NCBI GenBank assembly: GCA_903907185.1 | Contig: CAIVND010000165.1 | Span: 1-14,801 of the forward strand | Source of the DNA: an uncultured Acidimicrobiaceae bacterium | GTDB lineage: Bacteria > Actinomycetota > Acidimicrobiia > Acidimicrobiales > Bog-793 | Direction: 5' to 3' | Length of the DNA: 14,801 bases | Part shown: positions 7,791 through 13,757 of the stretch, in pieces | Numbering within the stretch: position 1 is the first letter of the stretch | How the letters are laid out: every line of letters starts with the position of its first letter | The notes under the pieces: model-generated | Databases searched by the model: none | Told to the model about the DNA's origin: nothing | The model's input: the letters and a program-made list of their open reading frames with translations, nothing else | Translations under genes and position numbers: made by a program

Positions 7791-8444
7791 GTGTTCCTCT
7801 TTGCACCAATTCGGTTGGCATTCAGATTGGTCAGCCTTCTCGTTAGTGCAACGGTGATCTACATCATCTTCAGCGGTGTTCAGGTTGTCACCGCCTCGAA
7901 TGCCTCAACAGAACCCTTGGGTCAGCCTCCAAAGACATCGGCGATCGTGGTCATGATGCCTAGGCCGACATCAGCGATTACAACGCCAGACCTCGCCGGT
8001 CGAATCAACGAGGCCGTGAGGCTCTTCCGAGCGAAGGTTGCACCGCAGATCATCCTTGCCAGCGAGTCGCCCAGCACGCTTGGCGTGCATAAAGAGGAGG
8101 CCACGGCGGAGATTGCGGTCGCGAGAGCATCGATCGCGGCTCAAGACGTTCCAAACAGCGCGGTTGAGACGCTCATTGGAGGATCAGATACTTACAGTCT
8201 TTTGGTCATTGTGGCGAAACGCGTCGGTTCGACTTCCCGCGTCGCCATCGTAACGAGCGCGATCGCAGATCTCTGGACGAAAAACGCCGCATCGTCAGCC
8301 GGCCTTGTCGTCGCGAGAATCTATCCAAGCACCGGGTCGAAGCGGTTTTTTGCACTTGAGGCTGATGCACTTTGGCGTCAAACCACGGGCGTCGCTGTAG
8401 GTCGAATCCTGGGCTATCAGATCACAACATGGGTACCAAGTTAA
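7791..8444 (+). CDS. YdcF/DUF218-like membrane-anchored protein (divergent)
   Basis: A 217-aa protein with one N-terminal membrane segment (about residues 7-34) and an alpha/beta domain resembling DUF218 (YdcF/SanA-type, tied to cell-envelope functions, biochemistry unsettled). Matching features are SAIVVMMPRP at the first strand, GRINEAVRLFRAKVAPQIIL, then IGGSDTYSLLVIVA and RVAIVTSAIADLWT. The family's usual Gly-rich first loop and the E..ST..NA motif are not conserved, so the assignment rests on overall pattern. The start is GTG, with GAGGGA about 11 nt upstream inside the gltX 3' end, and the gap to gltX is 8 nt, so the two are likely one operon. It may be inactive as an enzyme if DUF218 residues are indeed required. 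Confidence 0.6.
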   Translation: MFLFAPIRLAFRLVSLLVSATVIYIIFSGVQVVTASNASTEPLGQPPKTSAIVVMMPRPTSAITTPDLAGRINEAVRLFRAKVAPQIILASESPSTLGVHKEEATAEIAVARASIAAQDVPNSAVETLIGGSDTYSLLVIVAKRVGSTSRVAIVTSAIADLWTKNAASSAGLVVARIYPSTGSKRFFALEADALWRQTTGVAVGRILGYQITTWVPS

Positions 8445-8516
8445 GCGCGTACCTTGCGTCGAGCTGGACCCATCGACCGGCGATTTTCCTGCTGTTAGAC
8501 TTTTGGCACTGCCTAT

Positions 8517-8588
8517 TCGGGGGTGGTGTAATCGGCAACACAGCAGGTTCTGGACCTGTTATTGAGGGTTCGAGTCCTTCCCCCCGAG
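8517..8588 (+). tRNA. tRNA-Gln (anticodon CUG)
   Basis: The cloverleaf can be drawn completely. The acceptor TCGGGGG (8517-8523) pairs with CCCCCGA (8581-8587), with discriminator G8588. The D stem GTGT pairs with ACAC around AATCGGCA. The anticodon stem GCAGG pairs with CCTGT (one G-U) around TTCTGGA, giving anticodon CTG at 8550-8552. The T stem GAGGG pairs with CCTTC around TTCGAGT. CCA is not encoded. It lies 72 bp after the YdcF-like gene, on the same strand as gltX. Confidence 0.95.
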
Positions 8589-8601
8589 CTTTATTTGGTT
8601 G

Positions 8602-8780
8602 TCAAAGTGTTCCGTGGATAATCGAACTCACAACCTGATACTTGCGTTTCCTCGGGTGGTCTTTCTTCATTGAATTCACGGCGAGCTGTCCATAGTTCCC
8701 GCCGTCTTCTGTGACCTACATCGCAATCGGCAGTCCATTCCACACGAAGGTAAAGCTAGTTTTCTCACCCGCGTCAACCA
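8602..8780 (-). pseudogene. Unrecognised gene fragment, broken by an in-frame TAG
   Basis: On the minus strand one frame, ending at the TGA at 8604-8602, reads like a natural protein end: VTEDGGNYGQLAV, then KKDHPRKRKYQVV and SSIIHGTL. The same frame continues upstream through an in-frame TAG (8718-8716) into DAGEKTSFTFVWNGLPIAM, which is also protein-like with normal codon choice. I do not recognise the family. The simplest reading is the C-terminal remnant of a decayed gene left between tRNA-Gln and the transporter, whose 5' end occupies the rest. A start codon is not apparent except an internal ATG giving a 22-residue peptide. The assignment rests on codon and residue pattern only and could be chance. 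Confidence 0.4.
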
Positions 8781-10271
8781 GTGTGCTGCAAGGTAGGCTT
8801 GGCGACTGTGGCTGTTGACCGGAGTGCTGGGAGACGGGCTCTTAGCCGCTCGACTCAGCGAGCTCTTCCCACACCTCCGGCACCAAAATCCAGTTCAGCG
8901 GTTGATGAAGTGCAGCCACCACGACGTTTCGCGATCTTCGCAGTGGTCGCGTTGGCGCTACTAATGAGTTCATTGGATGGAACCATTGTCGCCACTGCGC
9001 TGCCAGCGATCCAACATGGACTTCACACCTCGATCAACTGGACCAGTTGGGTGATCTCGGCGTATTCAATTGGTATGGTCCTGACCTTGTCTCTGGCGGG
9101 CAAGTTGTCCGAGCGATTCGGGCGAAGACGTTTCTTTCTCGCTTCAGTCGTCATATTTGCAGTCTCATCGCTTTGCTGTGGCCTTGCGACAAACATCTAC
9201 GTTCTCATCGCGCTGCGTGCTCTGCAGGCGGCCGGAGGAGCCGGTTTTACTCCATCAGCGACTGGCATCGTGGTCGAGCACTTTGGTTCGGCTCGCGACA
9301 AAGCTGTTGGACTTTTTGGCAGCATTTTTCCGATCGGGTCAATGATCGGCCCAATCTTCGGTGGTGTGTTCGTCGAGTATTGGTCGTGGCGGGGCATCTT
9401 CTTTGTAAATGTTCCCATCGGCGTTTTGCTTCTGGTCATGTGCCTTCGGTATGTCCCACGCGATGCGGAGCATCATGAAGAGCGACGTGCGCTCGACCTG
9501 AGTGGAATGGGGTTGCTCGCTGTTGGCGCCTTGGCCTTGATGCTAGGAATCAGCGAACTCGGTCAGGACAGGGCAAGCATCTGGTCCCCACTCATCATCG
9601 GTCTGGCTTTCGTTGCGGTTGTTGGATTGGGCTTCTTCACACGTCACATCCGCCGTGTGACGAACCCTTTCATCGATCCCCACCTCATCGCTGGCCGGGG
9701 TTTTGCGGCCGTCAACGTGATCAACGTGCTGTATGGAGGTGCGGTAAGCGGTCTCCTCGCTCTGGTCCCTCTCTACGCAGTCACACGGTACAGAATCGGT
9801 GTCCTCGGCTCCGGGACTCTGCTTACAGCCGACGGAGTGGCCACCGTCGTAGTGTCAAGCTTGGCCGCAATGGCCCTAAGACGGACCGGCTACCGCTGGC
9901 CCCTGTATATCGGTTCAACGACCATCGCCGTGGGGATGATGGGCCTCGCGTTCCGCCCTTCAGGAGTTTCTCCTTATACGTGGCTCGCGATTTGCGCGGG
10001 CCTTGTGGGAGTAGGGGTGGGCTTGTCAAGTCCCGCAAGCCGCAACGCTGGCCTGCAGCTTGCACCCGAAAAGTCCGGCTCCCTTGCAGCCCTCCGTAGC
10101 ACCGGTCGACAGGTGGGATCTATCACCGTGATCTCGATCACGACCGCCATCCTCGCCCAAGCAAGTCATCCAGGTGCCGTCCAGGCCAAGATCTTCGTCG
10201 CGTTCGCACTGTTGCTTATTGTCGTCATGCCCGTGATCGCCCGCATACCTGACCACCGTGGGTCTTGGTGA
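8781..10271 (+). CDS. MFS transporter, DHA2 family (EmrB/QacA-type, 14 TM)
   Basis: A proton-coupled multidrug or metabolite exporter of the cytoplasmic membrane; the substrate cannot be told. Fourteen hydrophobic segments can be counted between residue 50 and the C-terminus, as in DHA2. Family motifs are present: D1 as LDGTIVATALPAI in TM1, motif A as GKLSERFGRRRFF after TM2, R-ALQAAGGAGF in TM4, and motif C as the Gly/Pro-rich GSIFPIGSMIGPIFGG in TM5. The first 45 or so residues are hydrophilic and not family-like. The longest frame starts at GTG 8781; a GTG at 8808 has a better ribosome site (AAGGTAGG, 10 nt before) and may be the true start. It stands alone between two tRNA genes, with no adjacent regulator. 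Confidence 0.9.
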   Translation: MCCKVGLATVAVDRSAGRRALSRSTQRALPTPPAPKSSSAVDEVQPPRRFAIFAVVALALLMSSLDGTIVATALPAIQHGLHTSINWTSWVISAYSIGMVLTLSLAGKLSERFGRRRFFLASVVIFAVSSLCCGLATNIYVLIALRALQAAGGAGFTPSATGIVVEHFGSARDKAVGLFGSIFPIGSMIGPIFGGVFVEYWSWRGIFFVNVPIGVLLLVMCLRYVPRDAEHHEERRALDLSGMGLLAVGALALMLGISELGQDRASIWSPLIIGLAFVAVVGLGFFTRHIRRVTNPFIDPHLIAGRGFAAVNVINVLYGGAVSGLLALVPLYAVTRYRIGVLGSGTLLTADGVATVVVSSLAAMALRRTGYRWPLYIGSTTIAVGMMGLAFRPSGVSPYTWLAICAGLVGVGVGLSSPASRNAGLQLAPEKSGSLAALRSTGRQVGSITVISITTAILAQASHPGAVQAKIFVAFALLLIVVMPVIARIPDHRGSW

Positions 10272-10396
10272 CACCAGTTTCATCTTTCGCAGTCAACGTC
10301 GAAAGCGACCACCTATCACGAGACGGAGACGCCATCCGCTAGGATCTATCGCTGCTCACTTGGTGCCGTTTTCTCAAAACGAATCCGGTGCAATGC

Positions 10397-10469
10397 GGCC
10401 CCATCGTCTAGAGGCCTAGGACACCACCCTCTCAAGGTGGAGGCACGGGTTCGAATCCCGTTGGGGCTA
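10397..10469 (+). tRNA. tRNA-Glu (anticodon CUC)
   Basis: A full cloverleaf. The acceptor GGCCCCA (10397-10403) pairs with TGGGGCT (10462-10468), with a terminal G-U and discriminator A10469. The D arm has stem GTC/GAC. The anticodon stem CCACC pairs with GGTGG around CTCTCAA, giving anticodon CTC at 10431-10433. The T stem ACGGG pairs with CCCGT around TTCGAAT. CCA is not encoded. A TAGGAT hexamer at 10340-10345 is a possible -10 box, without a convincing -35. Confidence 0.97.
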
Positions 10470-10508
10470 CGAGTGTGATCTGTCACGCCATCGTGGACAA
10501 CCGAGCCT

Positions 10509-10712
10509 GTGAAGGTTATCGAAACCCGCATCTTCGGACTGAAAGTCGCGGTTGGTGTCGAACCTCGTCTCGCCGATGGACTCATCATCTTCTGTCCGCG
10601 AGGTTCTGGTTTGGCCGCAATAAGACGCGGAAATCATCAAACAAGCGATCTCGATTGGCGACAACAGGTTGGGCCGAAATCGCCTCCCACATTCGATGAG
10701 GCAATAAATTGA
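10509..10712 (+). CDS. Possible small hypothetical protein, 67 aa
   Basis: I do not recognise this reading frame. It starts at a GTG 40 nt after tRNA-Glu and encodes 67 residues, opening VKVIETRIFGLKVAVGV with an alternating hydrophobic beta-strand pattern, followed by LADGLIIFCPRG. Third codon positions in the first 40 codons favour C and G, as in the neighbouring genes. A stable hairpin spans its stop codon, as a transcription end would. No good Shine-Dalgarno precedes the GTG. Against it: short length, no homologue known to me, and competing frames on the minus strand (which overlap the tRNA and look less protein-like). Confidence 0.35.
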   Translation: MKVIETRIFGLKVAVGVEPRLADGLIIFCPRGSGLAAIRRGNHQTSDLDWRQQVGPKSPPTFDEAIN

Positions 10713-10737
10713 CTGATTTTGGATTCGAATCAGTCGA
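10709..10737 (+). terminator. Hairpin over the stop of the 67-codon frame
   Basis: GACTGATT (10711-10718) pairs perfectly with AATCAGTC (10728-10735) around a 9-nt loop, and the stem extends by a T-G and a T-A pair to 10709/10737. It includes the TGA at 10710-10712. No T tract follows. It may terminate the small frame or transcription reading on from tRNA-Glu. Confidence 0.4.
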
Positions 10738-10912
10738 CCTACCCCGGAAAACTGGCTAGGCAGCGCTGGAGGCAACTCTCAATCTGCGGTTCAAGGTCCT
10801 TCCGCCCCGACATAATGACCTTCCGAGCCGGAATAATCCGAATATTCCCCCTAATTTTGAATTCATTCCTCTGCAGTGAGGGGATAGAGCATCTAACTAT
10901 TCCAATAATCGA

Positions 10913-11470
10913 TTGACATCTTTATCACTAGGTGAAAGATTCGACCCGAGAAACTTTGATCCTCGGTATTTAACTGGTCGCTTGGGCCGAGGTGAGTTAA
11001 TAGCGAAACCGTCTCGAATGTTCCACCCCTTTCATGTGATCGGGGTGCATATCGGGAGGTCCGCTACAGTTTTTAGCGCACGGTATTCGACAGACAATGA
11101 ACTCTCTTGTGAGGGCGATTCAACCTCGAAGGAGCTCGATCAAGATCGAGTGACCGAGGTCGAAAACCCGCAGACGAGTCCGCCTCCCCCATTGGGCTAT
11201 CTCGCGGGTTCGCTCTTCGCACTCTTTGGACTCGTTGTCGTTGGAGGGTTCGCTCTATTCGCGATGTTCGGCGTTGCTGCACTCCTGCACCATCTCAACC
11301 CCTCCCGTCAATTCAACAAGTTTCATGCCCTTCACGAGCCCCTGGTATTTGGGCTTTTGATTGCTGCCTCGATTGTTTGGGTTCTTCCTCCACATCCATG
11401 GTCTCGAAAGCCTCAATCGTCCACGATCGATGGCTCCGAGAACTCAGGTGAGGTAATGATCATCGATTGA
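10913..11470 (+). CDS. Hypothetical two-TM membrane protein
   Basis: The frame is 185 codons if the TTG at 10913 is used, which I doubt because that TTG is part of a -35-like TTGACA. The ATG at 11018 (150 codons) or the GTG at 11150 are more natural starts, though none has a good ribosome site; codon choice looks native from about 11100. The protein has an acidic, Ser/Pro-rich region (DQDRVTEVENPQTSPPPP) and then two hydrophobic segments, LAGSLFALFGLVVVGGFALF and LVFGLLIAASIVWVLP. A short polar loop with Arg, Lys and His separates them, and an acidic C-tail follows. I do not recognise the family. It ends 107 bp before the SipW-type gene on the same strand and might belong to that surface-protein locus. 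Confidence 0.45.
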   Translation: MTSLSLGERFDPRNFDPRYLTGRLGRGELIAKPSRMFHPFHVIGVHIGRSATVFSARYSTDNELSCEGDSTSKELDQDRVTEVENPQTSPPPPLGYLAGSLFALFGLVVVGGFALFAMFGVAALLHHLNPSRQFNKFHALHEPLVFGLLIAASIVWVLPPHPWSRKPQSSTIDGSENSGEVMIID

Positions 11471-11577
11471 ACACTGCGTACTTCGCGCCGCTATCTATCA
11501 GCCGTTCAATCATCTCTCGACAGAGATCACCACAGATCAATCAGCAAATAGAAACCATCACGAATAGGAGAAGAGAA

Positions 11578-11877
11578 ATGCAGATACAGCGATATATGAG
11601 TAAGAAAGTGGCAGGGCTTGGACTTGCCGTGGCCGTAGCACTTGGTGGAGGTGGGGCTGCATTTGCTTACTTCACCTCCAGTGGCTCTGGTGTTGGATCG
11701 GCTTCAACCGCAGCAGCAAGCAGTGTGACGATTAGCCAAATTGCACCCGTCTATGACAGCACGATCAGCCCCCTTCCAAACAGCATTCCAAGTGTTGGAG
11801 TGGAGGCGTACTACTACGACGAGATCGGCAACGAGGTAACCTCTCTGCGGGAGGACGTCTTAGTGACGCCGCCGTGA
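11578..11877 (+). CDS. SipW-type signal-peptide secreted protein, N-terminal fragment (frameshifted)
   Basis: The start is ATG 11578, with AGGAG 7 nt upstream (11566-11570); the frame opens further upstream but without a comparable start. After a basic N-terminus (M-S-K-K at 7-10) comes a hydrophobic, Gly-rich core ending GGGGAAFAYFTSSGSG (23-38). This is the SipW-dependent signal signature seen in camelysin/TasA-like exported proteins and many actinobacterial relatives. The mature part continues ISQIAPVYDSTISPLPNS and EAYYYDEIGNEV, then loses the family pattern. At the CTCTCT run (11841-11846) the frame slips and ends with ten unrelated residues at the TGA 11875-11877. The family continuation resumes in the next frame, so this is the 5' piece of one broken gene. 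The exported piece alone is 99 aa. Confidence 0.8.
   Translation: MQIQRYMSKKVAGLGLAVAVALGGGGAAFAYFTSSGSGVGSASTAAASSVTISQIAPVYDSTISPLPNSIPSVGVEAYYYDEIGNEVTSLREDVLVTPP
11841..11846 (+). other. Frameshift point at (CT)3
   Basis: The upstream frame is family-like through GNEVT, codon ACC 11839-11841. The downstream frame is family-like from TCT 11844 onward (SAGGRLSDAAVTM). Removing one CT from the CTCTCT run joins the two exactly as EVTSAGGRLSD, giving a 425-residue protein. The event therefore looks like a 2-nt slippage insertion, or a sequencing error at the same place. Confidence 0.7.
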
Positions 11878-12857
11878 CGATGGTCAGCTGGGCCTGTCAG
11901 TCCGGAAGCTGGAACGTTGGAAACTGCGTCTCAACTCCAGGATCAACCTATGCAGTGCCGATCACCTTTAACGTCTATGCACCCGGTGCATCTGGTCAGA
12001 CGGGTACGAAGATTGCGACACAGACGCACACCTTCAACATTCCGTTCCGCCCAACATCGACCCCTGCGCAGTGCAGTGGTGACGTAACCGAGTGGTACTC
12101 CGCAGTCAGTGGCGCCTGTCAGCACGGACTTGCGACAAACGTCTCGTTTGACTTCAGCTCGCTCAACGCGAACCTGCCTTCGACGATCATTTACGGCATC
12201 TCCTACAACACGTCCACCAACGAGTATAGCCCGCTTGGTGCTAGCTCCAACAGGCCCGTTGATTCATTGAACGTCGCACTCACGACTGAGCCATCGAATG
12301 TCTCCGTTGGATCAGATGCTCATTCTGGGAAGATCTTTCTCGCGCAATCAGCTGCGACTGGGTCAAGTCAGATCGCAAACTGTGGGGGCACGCTCACCGC
12401 TGGTCTCTTCCAGGAGTACACCGTCGGCTGTGCGAACGGCCTTGGATCGGTGAACAACATTCCCGCGGTTCAGATCAACGTCGCTGGTGGTGGCGGATCG
12501 CCTGGTCTCTATCCAGGTGGCAGCACCCAGAACATTGAATATGCGATCAGCAACCCAGGGCCAAACCCAGCGCAGATCCAAAGCGCAACGGTAAAGGTTG
12601 CTGACAATGGCACTGACATCTACAACGCCGCACCTGCTACCGGACTTGTTGTCGGATGTCATACCATCTGGTACCAGATCAACCACCCAATTCTGACACT
12701 CAACGTGACAGTTCCAGCCGGTGGTACAACGATCTTGAACACGGCTGCTCAGCTGAGCATCACGGGGCAAACCACCTCGATTCAGATGCTTGATTCCGGC
12801 ACAAACCAAAACGTCTGTGAGAGCCAGCCGGTTGGCCTGATCTTTACGGCTAACTAG
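11874..12857 (+). CDS. SipW-type secreted surface protein, C-terminal fragment (frameshifted)
   Basis: This 327-codon frame carries the body of the protein begun at 11578. It opens MTMVSWACQSGSWNVGNC, followed by YAVPITFNVYAPG, TFNIPFRPTS, WYSAVSGACQHGLA, and LPSTIIYGISYNTS. The C-terminal half has GLYPGGSTQNIEYAISNPG and VPAGGTTILNT, beta-rich repeats typical of cell-surface or fibre-forming exported proteins. Several Cys residues are spaced in pairs, suggesting disulfides outside the cell. Codon use matches the upstream fragment and no other lesion is visible. GTG 11874 overlaps the TGA of the upstream fragment (GTGA), so reinitiation could make this part, but without a signal peptide it would stay in the cytoplasm. 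The function is not known; an adhesin or biofilm-fibre role is inference from the TasA/camelysin connection. Confidence 0.8.
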   Translation: MTMVSWACQSGSWNVGNCVSTPGSTYAVPITFNVYAPGASGQTGTKIATQTHTFNIPFRPTSTPAQCSGDVTEWYSAVSGACQHGLATNVSFDFSSLNANLPSTIIYGISYNTSTNEYSPLGASSNRPVDSLNVALTTEPSNVSVGSDAHSGKIFLAQSAATGSSQIANCGGTLTAGLFQEYTVGCANGLGSVNNIPAVQINVAGGGGSPGLYPGGSTQNIEYAISNPGPNPAQIQSATVKVADNGTDIYNAAPATGLVVGCHTIWYQINHPILTLNVTVPAGGTTILNTAAQLSITGQTTSIQMLDSGTNQNVCESQPVGLIFTAN

Positions 12858-12901
12858 TTCAGCTTGGGGGCTACAGCCACCATCCATGGTGCGTTGGCAC
12901 G

Positions 12902-12934
12902 GCCGAGTCACGGGATCTTCTCCCGTGACTCGGC
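12902..12934 (+). terminator. 14-bp perfect hairpin downstream of the SipW-type gene
   Basis: GCCGAGTCACGGGA (12902-12915) pairs without mismatch with TCCCGTGACTCGGC (12921-12934) around a TCTTC loop, 44 bp after the stop at 12857. No T tract follows on either strand, so this is the U-less type of terminator that is common in actinobacteria. It ends the SipW-type transcript and insulates it from the strong ribosome site at 12986. Confidence 0.65.
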
Positions 12935-13000
12935 AACCCTCCCCCGCAAAGCTCGCTATGAAACCAACACAATCTTTTTATAAAGGGAGGTGATAGCAGA

Positions 13001-13087
13001 ATGAAATTGACTTTAAGAACACGGAGGGTAGCTGCGATCGCAATCGTCTGTCCCGCTCCCGCCGAGACCGAACCGGTGAAGCCATAG
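13001..13087 (+). pseudogene. Truncated start of an exported-protein gene (28 codons)
   Basis: ATG 13001 follows a near-perfect Shine-Dalgarno, GGAGGTGAT (12986-12994, core spacing 10 nt), one of the best in the window. The frame begins MKLTLRTRRVAAIAIV, a basic n-region running into a hydrophobic core, that is, the front of a signal peptide. After codon 16 the sequence becomes antisense to the S53-type remnant and stops at TAG 13085-13087. I read it as the surviving 5' end of a secreted-protein gene whose remainder was lost by rearrangement. A genuine 28-residue peptide is possible but less likely, because the last 12 codons are exact antisense of peptidase coding sequence. Confidence 0.5.
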
Positions 13088-13404
13088 GCTCCCTTTATGG
13101 TTGACGGTGAGAGCCCCGTCGGTGAACTAACTGTTGTGTTTGGTTGGAGTGTGCTCGATTGCAGGGTCTGAGCGAGACAGGCAGCATCTCCAGGTTTCGC
13201 CACTGCGCAGACCGAGTGTGTTACCCCGAGAAATGGTCGATGGACTCCGGATGGGCTCAGTCCTCGCGTAACTGCGTGCTCTTGAGCCGAGATCTTCCCA
13301 ACTGCGGTGGCTGCCTCTGATGGAACGGCGGCAAATATTGACGCGATCGAAAACGCGGAGCTGAGGATCGCTCACCTCGCCCGTCCCCGCTTCCAGCTCT
13401 CCAC
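13034..13404 (-). pseudogene. Remnant of a secreted S53-type (sedolisin-like) peptidase, N-terminal part
   Basis: One minus-strand frame from GTG 13404 shows the front of an exported S53-type protein. GAGGAGGG lies just before the start. The n-region is ESWKRGRAR, then comes an in-frame TGA (13374-13372), then the hydrophobic AILSSAFSIASIFAAVP and an Ala-rich cleavage zone SEAATA. The mature part has SVCAVAKPGDAACLAQTL, two Cys as in relatives, then GLSPSTIKGAYGF and GAGQTIAI. That is the entry of the catalytic domain, where relatives continue V-D-A-Y-D-D-P. Here the match ends at 13036 and unrelated sequence follows. No catalytic residue remains. Two lesions, a nonsense codon in the signal peptide and loss of the enzyme domain, make it a pseudogene. 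The frame after the TGA stays open to 12871, but past 13036 this is read-through without meaning. Confidence 0.7.
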
Positions 13405-13757
13405 CGACCCTCCTCAACGCTCCAATGATCTCAGATCGGCTAGTCAGCCTCCAAATAGCCGATATCGTCCAAATCAAAGCTCCACAATAAGGGTCGATAC
13501 AGGCAAAAAGCTGGCACCGGCGAACTTGCCAAACGAATGATAATCCCTGCTGATCGCGCTAATCGGCGGGAGACCGCTGGTTCCACTCAACTCCTGCGCG
13601 GATCGGTAACACCATGGCTGTCTACTGCCAATGACCATGCAGCCGATTTGCCTACAGAATCAGCGGACCCTCCTGGGTTGCGACAACACTGCATCTTCAA
13701 CTGATCTCAGGGTCCCAAAGCCGCGACAAGACACTGGGACAGGCCAGGGCGCCTCGC
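13405..13757. other. Intergenic stretch upstream of the peptidase remnant
   Basis: These 353 bases hold no gene I can support in any frame. The right end of the plus-strand frame starting near 13631 is antisense to the AhpD-like gene and has no protein-like pattern. The left part should contain the old promoter of the peptidase remnant; TTGTGG and TTGATT hexamers are present on the minus strand, but no good -10 follows. A short hairpin (CCTCG, loop CTTA, CGAGG; 13752-13765) covers the stop of the AhpD-like gene. Confidence 0.4.

Larger units (their letters stand above)
10470..10912. other. Low-density stretch after tRNA-Glu
   Basis: No recognisable gene lies in these 443 bases apart from one possible 67-codon frame (10509-10712) and the hairpin at its end. 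Base composition becomes visibly AT-rich after about 10800. A 6-bp inverted repeat GGAATA / TATTCC with a 7-nt loop lies at 10830-10848. A consensus -35 hexamer TTGACA is at 10913-10918, with only a poor -10 (AAGATT) 17 nt later. Confidence 0.4.

Noticed and set aside
8602..8660. Minus-strand T-arm-like sequence (GAGTTCGATT) suggesting a second tRNA beside tRNA-Gln
   Set aside because: No acceptor, D or anticodon arms can be drawn around it, and the stem does not pair; the coding-like frame explains the tract better.
10467..10775. Minus-strand frames (also 10346-10588) across the tRNA-Glu area
   Set aside because: They overlap the tRNA gene or its flank, are Arg/Ser-rich without structure, and have no ribosome site.
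10719..10916. 65-codon plus-strand frame after the hairpin
   Set aside because: TTG start inside the hairpin loop, no ribosome site, and a composition unlike neighbouring coding sequence.
12363..12911. 182-codon minus-strand frame
   Set aside because: Antisense to the SipW-type protein body and running through the hairpin; no protein-like pattern.
13034..13041. GCGATCGC as a HIP1-type iterated palindrome
   Set aside because: I noticed only this copy; HIP1 is defined by high copy number in cyanobacteria, and this organism looks actinobacterial.
12871..13203. 110-codon minus-strand frame taken as an intact gene
   Set aside because: The homologous part starts upstream (13404) and ends at 13036; the rest reads through the junction and the hairpin, so this is a pseudogene segment.
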